From Bifidobacteriaceae bacterium (lineage in GTDB: Bacteria > Actinomycetota > Actinomycetes > Actinomycetales > WQXJ01): a DNA stretch of 22,705 nt. The translations under genes and the position numbers were made by a program. Below the pieces are notes generated by a model. It did no database searches, was not told the DNA's origin, and saw only the letters and a program-made list of their open reading frames with translations. Positions 6,174 through 14,700 of the stretch are shown here, piece after piece (position 1 is the stretch's first letter; each line of letters opens with the position of its first letter). Location of the stretch: NCBI GenBank assembly GCA_031266115.1, contig JAISBQ010000236.1, positions 1 to 22,705 on the forward strand, in the 5' to 3' direction.

Positions 6174-6707
6174 TCACGTGTCGTCACCCCCGTGATACTC
6201 GCCGTGCGGCATCCCTGGTGCCGCGCTTGCGGCAACATCGAGGATCCGCGCAGCCGCCTCCTCGCTCAACGCCGTCGCATCGACGGCCCCGGTGACGTCG
6301 CGCGCATCAAGCCCGGCAAGCAGCAGGTCTTCGACCTCGACCGGCAGGTTCGCCAACACCAGGCCTGGAGCCGACGCAGGGGTGCGCATCCCCCTTTGGT
6401 AGTGATAGACCTGGACATCGGCGGCCGCCGGATCCTCTGAGGGCCCACGACGGAGCAGCACCACAGCGGCGCCGACCATCGCGGTGGACAGGGTGCGCCC
6501 GGCATCGTGCGCGGACTGCTCCTCGGCGTCATCCAGCACCAGCACCGCCCCCACCGGCGAAGGCACCGCGACGCCCGCCACGTGGGCGATGGCGCACAGG
6601 GCGGCAGCCGGCGCGGCGAGGGGCATCGGCGTCAGAATGAGCGCGCGTGGCTCCGGCTGCGGCGGGCCGGCCCACATCGCGTCCCACCCGGCGGGGTCTT
6701 CACTCAC
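6174..6707 (-). CDS. Conserved-context hypothetical protein between hisB and hisH
   Basis: A 177-aa protein that I do not recognise. Its GTG start at 6707 overlaps the hisB stop as GTGA, so it is almost certainly translationally coupled to hisB. The frame stays open much further upstream inside hisB, but that part is a shadow. The protein starts VSEDPAGWDAMWAGPP, has an Ala-rich middle with a weakly hydrophobic stretch (PLAAPAAALCAIAHVAGVAV), a Gly/Ala/Val-rich AMVGAAVVLLRRG, and an acidic C-terminus ending EYHGGDDT. I see no signal peptide, metal-binding cluster or catalytic motif. Its place inside the his cluster suggests co-expression with histidine enzymes, but a role in the pathway is unproven. 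Confidence 0.7.
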   Translation of the reverse strand: MSEDPAGWDAMWAGPPQPEPRALILTPMPLAAPAAALCAIAHVAGVAVPSPVGAVLVLDDAEEQSAHDAGRTLSTAMVGAAVVLLRRGPSEDPAAADVQVYHYQRGMRTPASAPGLVLANLPVEVEDLLLAGLDARDVTGAVDATALSEEAAARILDVAASAAPGMPHGEYHGGDDT

Positions 6708-7384
6708 AGCGCACCCTTGGTGGAAGGGACCCCGACAACGCGCGGGTCCACCGCCACGGCCGCTCGCAGCGCCCTGGCCAGCGCCTTGAACTGAGCCTCG
6801 GCGATGTGGTGCGGGTCGCGACCGGCCAGCACGCGCATGTGCAGACAGATTCCTCCGTGCATGGCGATCGACTCGAGAACGTGTCCGGTCAACGATCCCG
6901 TGAAATGGCCGCCGATCAGGTGATATGCCTGTCCTTCTGGCTCGCCGCTGTGAACAAAGTACGGCCTGCCCGCCACGTCCACGGTCGCATGGGCCAGGGC
7001 CTCGTCCAGGGGGACGGTGGCGTCGGCGAACCGGCTGATGCCGGTCTTGTCGCCGAGTGCCTCGCGCAGCGCCTCGCCGAGGGCGATGGCGACATCCTCC
7101 ACGGTGTGGTGGACGTCGATGTGGGTGTCGCCCGACGCCTGGATCGCGACGTCGATGCCCGAATGCCGAGCGAAAGCGTCCAGCATGTGGTTGTAGAACG
7201 GCACGGTGGTCTCGATCTCGCACGCGCCTGTGCCGTCGAGGTTCACGGACACGCGCACCGAGGATTCGCTGGTGGCCCGCGAGATGGTGGCGGTGCGGGC
7301 TCGGCTGCGGGTCGGCGAAGGAGCCGGCGTCGGGGCCGAGTTCCGGGCCGGGGTCGGGGCGGGCGGGGATGGAGAAGCGGTCAT
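6704..7384 (-). CDS. hisB: Imidazoleglycerol-phosphate dehydratase
   Basis: A 226-aa monofunctional dehydratase (no phosphatase domain), converting IGP to imidazole-acetol phosphate. The two manganese-binding signatures are visible: DVHHTVED near residue 91 and DPHHIAEAQFKALARALR near the C-terminus, along with PFYNHMLDAFARHSG. The ATG at 7384 overlaps the hisC stop (ATGA) and has GGAGG seven bases upstream. Before the conserved RATSESSVRV there is an extra N-terminal segment of about 30 residues, a Pro/Ser/Ala/Thr-rich run with a short repetitive character (SPSPPAPTPA, SAPTPAPSPT), not part of the fold. It is followed by orf177 with a GTGA overlap. Confidence 0.96.
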   Translation of the reverse strand: MTASPSPPAPTPARNSAPTPAPSPTRSRARTATISRATSESSVRVSVNLDGTGACEIETTVPFYNHMLDAFARHSGIDVAIQASGDTHIDVHHTVEDVAIALGEALREALGDKTGISRFADATVPLDEALAHATVDVAGRPYFVHSGEPEGQAYHLIGGHFTGSLTGHVLESIAMHGGICLHMRVLAGRDPHHIAEAQFKALARALRAAVAVDPRVVGVPSTKGAL

Positions 7385-8526
7385 CGGGAAACCTCCGCGG
7401 TTGATAAGACGTGGTCGAGTGCGGCGAGAAAGGCGGTGTTCTCCTCGCAGGTCCCCACCGAGACTCGCAACCAGCCCGTGGGACCGACCTCGCGGATCAG
7501 GACACCATCGCGAACCAGCGCCCGCCACACGGCATTCCTATCCGTGAAGGTCCCGAACAGGACAAAGTTAGCGTCGGACTCCGCCACCTCCAGGGGCCGG
7601 CCTGTGACGGGGTCGGAACGGCTGCGCAGGTCGAGGACCAGCCGATCGCGGGCGTCGCGCAAGGCCGCGACCCCCCCAAGCAACACATCGGCGTGCTGCA
7701 GCGCCGCGAGCGCCGCCGCTTGCGTGAGCGTGGACAGATGGTAGGGCAGCCGTACCACTCGCAGCACGTCGACCATGTCCGGCGCGGCCGCCAGGTATCC
7801 GACCCGTGCGCCGGCGAACGCGAAGGCCTTCGACATGGTCCGCGCCACCGCGAGGTGCGGGTACGTGGGCACCAATTCCACGGCGCTAGGCGTGCCTGGT
7901 CGGCGAAACTCCGCGTAGGCCTCGTCGACAACGACGACAGCGCTCGCCTCTCCCCCTGGTCCCACCGTCGCCCGAGCGAGAGCCTCGATCTCGTCAAGCC
8001 GCAGTGCTGTGCCAGTGGGGTTGTTGGGACTCGCGAGGACGATGACGCTAGGACGTTCGCGATCTATCACCCCGAGCGCGGTGGTCAGATCCAGGGTGAA
8101 GTCCGCACGCCGGGGTGCTGTCACCCACCGCGTGTATGTATCACGGGCGTACTGCGGGTACATCGAGTACGTCGGAGTGAAGGACACTGCGGTCCGGCCG
8201 GGACCTCCGAACGCTTGGAACACGTGAAGCATGATCTCGTTGGAGCCGTTCGCCGCCCACAGGTGCCCGGCGGTCAGCCACGGGGCGTCGGCCTCGCGCC
8301 CCAGGTACTCGGCAAGCGCGCCGCGCAGGGTCAAGAATTCTCGGTCGGGGTAGCGATTGAGGCCGGCAGCAGCCTCCCCGACGGCCGCGGTCACCGCTGT
8401 GACGACCTCGGGTGGAGGAGGGCAGGGGTTCTCGTTGACGTTCAGCCGCACCGGGACCGCAAGCACCGGCGCGCCGTACGGCTCGACCTCGGCGAGGTCC
8501 GGGCGGATCGGTAGGCGAGGCGGCAC
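7381..8526 (-). CDS. hisC: Histidinol-phosphate aminotransferase
   Basis: A PLP-dependent class I/II aminotransferase making L-histidinol phosphate. With the chosen start it is 381 aa, normal for HisC. Motifs: LNVNENPCPPPP at the N-terminus, NGSNEIM, SPNNPTGT, VVVDEAYAEF, and the PLP lysine (about Lys233) in TMSKAFAFAGARVGYL; a C-terminal GWLRVSVGT binds substrate phosphate. The frame is open up to 8745, but the extra 70 residues overlap the hisD stop and a hairpin and look non-coding. GTG at 8526 has AGGA at good spacing; GTG 8532 and TTG 8535 are alternatives. The stop overlaps hisB (ATGA). Confidence 0.95.
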   Translation of the reverse strand: MPPRLPIRPDLAEVEPYGAPVLAVPVRLNVNENPCPPPPEVVTAVTAAVGEAAAGLNRYPDREFLTLRGALAEYLGREADAPWLTAGHLWAANGSNEIMLHVFQAFGGPGRTAVSFTPTYSMYPQYARDTYTRWVTAPRRADFTLDLTTALGVIDRERPSVIVLASPNNPTGTALRLDEIEALARATVGPGGEASAVVVVDEAYAEFRRPGTPSAVELVPTYPHLAVARTMSKAFAFAGARVGYLAAAPDMVDVLRVVRLPYHLSTLTQAAALAALQHADVLLGGVAALRDARDRLVLDLRSRSDPVTGRPLEVAESDANFVLFGTFTDRNAVWRALVRDGVLIREVGPTGWLRVSVGTCEENTAFLAALDHVLSTAEVSR

Positions 8527-8644
8527 GGGCACCAATCCTAGAGGGCCTTGGTGTTCGGGTCCCTGTCGTATGAGCAGAGTCTTCGCGGACCCACTCCCGA
8601 CCCTCGTCGTGAAGCACCGCGGAGGCGAGGATTCTCCGGAGAGC

Positions 8645-8705
8645 GGCGAGTTGAGGGTTCGGGTCGCGAATCCGGCTGTTTGAGGACTCGAACGCTCAAC
8701 TCGGC
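8645..8705. repeat. Inverted repeat (17-bp arms) at the hisD stop / hisD-hisC spacer
   Basis: GGCGAGTTGAGGGTTCG at 8645-8661 pairs with CGAACGCTCAACTCGGC at 8689-8705 at 15 of 17 positions across a 27-base loop. The right arm contains the hisD TGA (8696-8698). In the mRNA it would form a large stem-loop between hisD and hisC. No T run follows, so it may be a processing or stability element rather than a terminator. The remaining spacer up to 8526 holds nothing else I can identify. Confidence 0.75.
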
Positions 8706-10030
8706 GGCTTGTGGACCCCCGGGGAGCGGGCCCGCGCCGACTCACCGTGGGCCGGAAGGTCCTCGGCGCGGGATAGGACCTCCAACGCCTCGGTGGCCTC
8801 GGCCAGCGCAGCCACGGTGTAGTCGATCTGCTGGACGGACTTGAGGAACGATGTCGCGTTCAGGCCTGAGGCAAACCGGGCCGTGCCGCCTGTGGGCAAC
8901 ACGTGGTTGGAGCCGGCGAGGTAGTCGCCCAACGGGACCGGCGATGCCGGTCCCACAAAGATGGCGCCCGCCGAATGAACCCTGCGCGCTACATCGGCCG
9001 CGTGTGCGGTCTGGATTTCCAGATGCTCCGCGGCGTACGCGTTGACCACGCAGAGCCCCGCGTCGAGGCTGTCCACCAGAATGATTCCCGACTGGGGTCC
9101 CGTCAGCGCGACGGCGACACGCTCCGCGTGGAGTGTCGCGGCGCTGCGGCGCGCCACCGCCTTGTCCACGGCATCGGCCAGGTCCGGCGAGTTGGTGATG
9201 AGAACCGAGGCCGCGAGCGGATCGTGCTCGGCCTGGGACACCAGATCGGCCGCGACATAATCGGGGTTGGCTCCAGCATCGGCGAGGATCGCGATCTCTG
9301 TCGGCCCGGCCTCGGCATCGATCCCCACCGTGCCCATGACCAGGCGCTTGGCCGCCTGCACCCAGACGTTGCCCGGCCCCGTGATCACGTCAACGGGCTC
9401 GACGAGCCGGCGGCCGGCATCGTCGGTCACGCCATGGGCGAGCATGGCGATGGCCTGCGCACCACCCACGGCATACACCTCGTGAACACCCAGCAGCTCA
9501 CAGGTGGCTAGGACCGACGCGTGAGGCCACCCGGCCGAATCCTTCCGTGGCGGGCACGCGACGGCGATCGAGGACACGCCGGCCTCTTGGGCGGGCACAA
9601 CGTTCATCACCACGCTCGACGGGTAGACCGCGAGGCCACCGGGCACGTAGAGCCCGACTCGCCGGACCGGAATCCAGCGTTGGGTCACACGGCCGCCATC
9701 GGTCACCTGAACGGTTCCGCCCGTGGGGACCTGGGCCGCATGGACACGCCGGGTGCGGGTGATCGCCTCGGTCAACGCCTCGCGCAACGAGGCGTCCATC
9801 GCGGTGAGGGCGGCGCGCATCGCGCCGCGAGGTACCGCCAACGACGCGGGGCGCACCCCGTCGAACCTCTCGGTGAACTCGGCGATCGCGGCGGCGCCCC
9901 GTGCGCGCACAGCCTCGACAACGGGCCTCACCTGGTCCGCGGCGGCGGTGATGTCCAGCGCTGCCCGCGGCAAGACGTGGGCCAGGGTGCTGGAGTCGAT
10001 GGTCCATCCGCGCAGGTCAATGCGTCGCAT
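8696..10030 (-). CDS. hisD: Histidinol dehydrogenase
   Basis: A 444-aa zinc enzyme performing the last two oxidations to L-histidine with NAD. Visible family features: RVGLYVPGGLAVYPS, DVITGPGNVWVQAAKRLV, EAGPTEIAILAD, the zinc-ligand region SQAEHDP (Gln and His), AAEHLEIQT, and GPASPVPLGDYLAGSNHVLPTGG near the end. The open frame extends to 10291, but that extension translates the repeat cluster D and lacks conservation. The ATG at 10030 (MRRIDLRGW) matches the family. A TATGCT hexamer at 10047-10042 lies shortly upstream, so a leaderless or short-leader start is conceivable. It opens the his cluster, about 330 bp after the CAP gene. Confidence 0.96.
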   Translation of the reverse strand: MRRIDLRGWTIDSSTLAHVLPRAALDITAAADQVRPVVEAVRARGAAAIAEFTERFDGVRPASLAVPRGAMRAALTAMDASLREALTEAITRTRRVHAAQVPTGGTVQVTDGGRVTQRWIPVRRVGLYVPGGLAVYPSSVVMNVVPAQEAGVSSIAVACPPRKDSAGWPHASVLATCELLGVHEVYAVGGAQAIAMLAHGVTDDAGRRLVEPVDVITGPGNVWVQAAKRLVMGTVGIDAEAGPTEIAILADAGANPDYVAADLVSQAEHDPLAASVLITNSPDLADAVDKAVARRSAATLHAERVAVALTGPQSGIILVDSLDAGLCVVNAYAAEHLEIQTAHAADVARRVHSAGAIFVGPASPVPLGDYLAGSNHVLPTGGTARFASGLNATSFLKSVQQIDYTVAALAEATEALEVLSRAEDLPAHGESARARSPGVHKPPS

Positions 10031-10154
10031 CACGCGGCCGAGCATAGTGCACACGTCCCCACGGGCCGCCAGGGCACTGCTGAACACGTGGCGCTCGACC
10101 GCGCGCATCTGGTGGGAGCGATCAGACCCCGCAAGACGCGGCAGCCAGCCAGCG

Positions 10155-10181
10155 ACGACGGCGCCTATCCAGCGCCGTCGT
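10155..10181. terminator. Perfect 10-bp inverted repeat upstream of hisD (possible terminator of the CAP gene or leader hairpin)
   Basis: ACGACGGCGC at 10155-10164 pairs perfectly with GCGCCGTCGT at 10172-10181 over a 7-base loop. There is no T run on either side. Actinobacterial terminators often lack one, and the element lies downstream of the CAP gene and its repeat cluster, so termination is a reasonable guess. Confidence 0.5.
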
Positions 10182-10193
10182 AGCCCGGATCTG

Positions 10194-10361
10194 CATCGAG
10201 ATAGCGGAATACCATGCTTCGGCACCACGCCCGGACATCGAGATAGTCGAATACCAGGCTTCCGCCGCCCGCGAGGCCCGATTCCCGGCATCGTAGGCTG
10301 GTATTCGACTATCTCGATTCACTGACACCCCTGCGGAACCTGGTATCCGACTATCTCGATG
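10194..10361. repeat. Repeat cluster D: two forward and two inverted ~23-bp units between the CAP gene and hisD
   Basis: Forward units at 10194-10216 and 10236-10258 (core ATCGAGATAGTCGAATACC; the first copy has CGG for TCG and ends CATG) face inverted units at 10298-10318 and 10339-10361. Inner arms match over about 20 of 21 positions. The last unit ends three bases before the CAP stop codon (10365-10367). The unit is AT-richer than its surroundings and unrelated in sequence to clusters A-C, yet has the same two-plus-two nested layout. Confidence 0.9.
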
Positions 10362-10364
10362 CAA

Positions 10365-11777
10365 CTATCGGGTGCGGGCGCCTGCCACGCGGCTCCAGCG
10401 GGACAGCGCCGTGGTGCCGTGTGCCGTCACGACTGTGCGGACGCGCACTTGGTAGCGGGTGTCCGTCCGCAGCTTCTTCAGGACGCGCGAGTGGGCCGGC
10501 GCCTTGGTGGTGGCGGTCTTCCACGCCCGTGCGCCCTTGACCCGGTAGGCGACCGTGTATCCGCTCGCGCCGCCGACGGCGCGCCAGCGGACGGTCAGCC
10601 TCGATGCTCCCCCGGCGGCCTTCACTCCGCCAGGAGCGGCCGGGGCGCCCACCGGTCCCTCGCCGGCCGGCGCGCCCACGCCTCCGCCTATGACCCTCAC
10701 CGACACCGACGCCGTCAGATTCGGCGCCCCCGGCACTGACGCCGTGACGGTGACGTCGCCGCTGGCCAGCGCGGTCAGGACGCCGTCGCCCGACACGCGC
10801 GCCACGCCGTCAGCGTCATAGGCATAAGCCAACGATCCGGCCGCCACCACCGCACGCTTGAACGATTCGGGTCCACGCAGCCGCGCCACGAGGCGCGCCG
10901 TGTCACCCACCGCGAGCTCCTCGGCGGGCTCGGCGCGCAGGCGCAGGGTAAATCCGCTGGTCAGGAACCTCACCGCAGTGGTGGCCGGGCCGTCCGGCGC
11001 GGGCGCCACCTCCTTCGGCGCACTCGCGCTGAACCACTGCGTCCAGTAGACCGTGGACCCGACCGCCACCACGCCGATCCCCACGCTGCGTGCCCGCGAA
11101 TCCACGATGTGCGGGCGGTGAACCGACGAGGTCATCCACGCGTCCATCGCCTCAGATGCCGTGGGGTACCCGGCGGCGAGGTTCTCGGCCCACCAACGTT
11201 CCTTGTGGCGCGGGGGGACCGCCGTCGCCCACTCCCGCCCGTTGGGCCGGACGTGACCCCACCGCACCGTGCTCTCCGCGGCCCGCCGCATCGCGTGTTC
11301 GAGCAGGTCGCGATCCATGGTGACGGGGTCCAAGCCCAGATCAGCGCGCTGGGCGTTCAGGTTCGCGAGCGCATCGAATGCGAGCGTGTATCGGCGGGTC
11401 ACCTCGACCTCGACCCGTCCGATTCTCCCCGACGATGCCGCCAGCCACCCCCCGCCGGCCACCGCACCTTCGCCACCCCACGCCGGGGGTGCCGCGCTGA
11501 CCACCGCACCTTCGCCAACCCGTGCCGCCGAAACCTCACCACCCCGCACCGCCGAAACCCTGCCGTCCGCGCTCTCGCCACCCCGTGCCGCGGGCGTCGC
11601 TCCGACCACCATCAGGCTGCCCGCCAGCCCGGCAACCAACCCGCGCCGACCTACACGCCGCAGCCAGCCGGGTCGACGCCAACCAGCCTTCTGACCTCGA
11701 CTCCACCCGAACCGTGCCGGCCGCCATCGATCCCGCCACGGTTCGCGGCGAAGTCGCTGTGTGCCTGGCACGCCCAT
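10365..11777 (-). CDS. Secreted CAP-domain (SCP/PR-1-like) protein with bacterial Ig-like and fibronectin type III domains
   Basis: A 470-aa exported protein starting 3 bp after the dnaE stop. Residues 1-44 are Arg/Trp-rich, followed by RRVGRRGLVAGLAGSLMVVGATPAA, which looks like a signal peptide, possibly Tat-type with a long n-region. A low-complexity segment (about 65-110) repeats GGE and VSA elements. The CAP domain spans about 135-250: LNAQRADLGL, AESTVRWGHVRPNGREW, WWAENLAAG, AWMTSSVHRPHIVD, GIGVVAVGSTVYWTQWF. A Big_2-like Ig domain (about 272-362, ALASGDVTVTASVPG) and an fn3 domain (about 380-465) follow. I see no LPXTG anchor, so it is probably released or wall-associated. Bacterial CAP proteins (YkwD type) lack an agreed function. 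Confidence 0.82.
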   Translation of the reverse strand: MGVPGTQRLRREPWRDRWRPARFGWSRGQKAGWRRPGWLRRVGRRGLVAGLAGSLMVVGATPAARGGESADGRVSAVRGGEVSAARVGEGAVVSAAPPAWGGEGAVAGGGWLAASSGRIGRVEVEVTRRYTLAFDALANLNAQRADLGLDPVTMDRDLLEHAMRRAAESTVRWGHVRPNGREWATAVPPRHKERWWAENLAAGYPTASEAMDAWMTSSVHRPHIVDSRARSVGIGVVAVGSTVYWTQWFSASAPKEVAPAPDGPATTAVRFLTSGFTLRLRAEPAEELAVGDTARLVARLRGPESFKRAVVAAGSLAYAYDADGVARVSGDGVLTALASGDVTVTASVPGAPNLTASVSVRVIGGGVGAPAGEGPVGAPAAPGGVKAAGGASRLTVRWRAVGGASGYTVAYRVKGARAWKTATTKAPAHSRVLKKLRTDTRYQVRVRTVVTAHGTTALSRWSRVAGARTR

Positions 11778-11780
11778 CGC

Positions 11781-14700
11781 CTACCGCGCCACGCAGTGGT
11801 TGCCGAGATGCGCCCGCAGGTCGCCGAACAGCGCCCCTGAGGGTTCGACCCAGAAGGCGTCCTGCAACCTCAGCACGGTGTCACCGTGTGGACCCGTCAC
11901 CCTGACGTGTACCTCGGTGGATCCCGGATGGTCGCGCAGGACCCCACGCAGGGTCGAGACCAAGGTCGCGGTGACCCGGTGGGAGGGCAGGGTGATCTGG
12001 ACGGGTTCACCCTCGGCCACAGCCGTGAGCGGCAGCACGCGCAGGGCCGAGGCGAACACCACCGGGCTATCGTCCCGCCGGTTCACCCTCCCGGTCACGG
12101 CGACGATGGCGTCCTCGCGTAGATCCGGCGCCACCTGCTCATAGAGCTTCGCGAAAAACATCACCTCAACCTCGCCGTCCATGTCCTCCACGACGGCGGC
12201 GGCGTACAGCTTGCCGGCCTTCGAGGCCTTGCGCACGATGCCGTGGAGCAGCCCGGCGACGGTCACCACGGTTCCATCGGCGACGCCATCGTCCATCGAT
12301 AGCGCGGCGACACTGTGGGTTGCCGCGCCCGCCAACGCCCGCTCAAGCCCGCGCAGCGGGTGGTCAGACACGTACAACCCGAGCATGTCTCGCTCGAAGG
12401 CGAGCACCTGGTCCTTGCTCCATTCGGGCAGGAGCGGAACGGCGATCGCCAGACCGCCCACCGCGGGTTCACCTCCCGAAAGGTCCCCAAACAGGTCGAA
12501 CTGCCCGCGTGCCTCGTTGCGCTTCACCCCGACGATGGCGTCCAACGCCTCCTCGTGAATCGCGTGCAGGGCGCGGCGCGGGTGGGCGAACGAGTCGAAG
12601 GCCCCAGCCTTGATAAGGGAATCCACCACACGCCGGTTGCACACGTGGGCCGGCACCTTGTCGAGGAAGTCATGGAACGACGTGTAGGCGCCCTTGGCCT
12701 CACGAGCCGCGACGATTCCCGCGACGACGTTCTCCCCCACGTTGCGCACCGCGGACAGCCCAAACCGGATATCGGAACCGGCCGGTGTGAAGGTCGCGGC
12801 GGAGGAGTTGACCTCCGGCCCGAGGACCGTGATGCCCATCCGGCGGCATTCCGCAAGGTAGACCGCGGACTTGTCCTTGTCGCCCTTGACGGAGGTCAAC
12901 AAGGCGGCCATGTACTCGACCGGGAAATGGGCCTTGAGGTAGGCGGTCCAGTAGGAGACCAGACCGTAGGCGGCAGAGTGTGCCTTGTTGAAGGCATAGT
13001 CCGAGAACGGGACCAGGGTGTCCCACAGGGCGGTGATCGCGGCGTCGGAGAACCCGTGGGCACGCATTCCCTCGGAGAACGGCACGAAGTTGGCGTCAAG
13101 GATCGCCTTCTTCTTCTTGCCCATCGCCCGGCGCAGCATGTCGGCTTCGCCCAGTGTATACCCGGCCAGCTCGCGGGCAATCTCCATCACCTGCTCCTGG
13201 TAGACGATCAGCCCATAGGTGCCGGACAAGATGGGATCGAGGGCCTCGGCGAGGTCCGGGTGCAGTGGGGTGATGGGCTGGTGGCCGTTCTTGCGCAGGG
13301 CATAGTTGGTGTGCGAATCCGCACCCATGGGACCCGGCCGGTACAGCGCCTGCACCGCCGAGATGTCCTCGAAGTTGTCCGGCCGCAGCTGGCGCAGCAG
13401 GGTCCGCATGCCGCCGCCGTCGAGCTGGAACACCCCGAGAGTCTCGCCCGAGGAGAGCAGCTCGTAGGTGGCGGCGTCGTCGAGAGGTAGCTCCTCTAGG
13501 ACAATCCGCGGCCCGCCGTTGAGGACGATGTTTGCCAGCGCATCGTCGAGGATGGTCAGGTTGCGCAGCCCGAGGAAATCCATCTTGACCAGCCCCAACG
13601 CCTCGCACTGGGGGTAGGCGAACTGGGTGATGATGGCCCCGTCCCGCTCGCGCTGCATGACGGGGATGATGTCCATGAGGGGGGCGGAGGACATGATGAC
13701 CCCGGCCGCGTGCACACCCCACTGGCGCACGAGGTTCTCGAGCCCGCGTGCCGTGGTGACCACCCGTGCGGCATCCGGGTCGGTCTCGACGATCCCCCGG
13801 AACTCCGCCGCCTCGGCGTACCGCTCGTCACTCGGGTTGAAGATGGCGGCCAAGCCCATGTCCTTGCCCTGGCCGGGCGGAGGGATCGCCTTGGTGAGTC
13901 GTTCGCCGACGGAGAACGGGTAGCTGAGCACACGCGCCGCGTCCTTGACGGCCTGCTTCGCCTTGATGGTGCCATAGGTGACGATCTGGGCGACGTGATC
14001 CGCACCGTACTTCTCGGTGACGTACCGGATCACTTCGCCCCGCCGACGCTCGTCGAAGTCCACATCGAAATCGGGCAGGCTGGGGCGCTCGGGGTTGAGG
14101 AACCGCTCGAAGATCAGCCCATGCTTGAGCGGGTCGAGTTCAGTGATCCCCAAGGCGTAGGCCGCCATCGACCCGGCCCCCGATCCACGTCCCGGCCCCA
14201 CACGAATCCCCTGGCTCTTGGACCAGGCGATGAAATCCGCCACCACGAGGTAGTACCCGGCATAGCCCTTGCCGACGATGACGCCCGTCTCGTATTCCGC
14301 CTGTGCACGGACCTCACTGGGCACCCCCGCGGGGAAACGCTGCACGAGACCCCGCTCAACCTCCTTGACGAACCATGAGGTCTCGTCCTCACCTGGCGGG
14401 ACCGCGAACCGGGGCATGAACATGCCTTCGGACTCGGTGAACTCGACGTTGCATGCCTCGGCGATGGCGAGAGTCGAGTCACAGGCCTCGGGCAGCTCCC
14501 GCCACAAGTCCCGCATCTCGGCGGCGGACTTGAGGTAATAGCCGTCGCCGTCGAACCGGAACCGCGCTGGGTCTTCGATGGTCTTGCCCACCTGGACACA
14601 CAACAGCGCATCGTGCGAGGCGGCATCGTCGCGATGGGTGTAGTGGAGATCGTTCGTGGCGACGAGCGGAGCACCGATGTCCTTGGCGAGGCGGATCAGG

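Noticed and set aside
8527..8745. N-terminal extension of hisC by about 70 codons
   Set aside because: It overlaps the hisD stop and an inverted repeat and has no resemblance to HisC; the GTG near 8526 gives the normal length.
10031..10291. N-terminal extension of hisD by 87 codons
   Set aside because: The extension translates a hairpin and part of repeat cluster D, and HisD homology starts exactly at the ATG at 10030.
10030..10364. T-box or histidine-peptide attenuator upstream of hisD
   Set aside because: I found no His-codon-rich leader peptide and no T-box sequence; only the inverted repeats are visible.
11515..11565. A further copy of the dispersed motif (CCGAAACCTCACC) inside the CAP gene
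   Set aside because: It lies in a degenerate protein-coding repeat (GGEVSA) and lacks the GTGTGC half, so chance similarity is more likely.
12315..13490. 391-codon plus-strand ORF opposite dnaE
   Set aside because: Antisense shadow of dnaE; its composition (many Gly, Arg, Val, His) reflects reversed codons and it has no recognisable domain.
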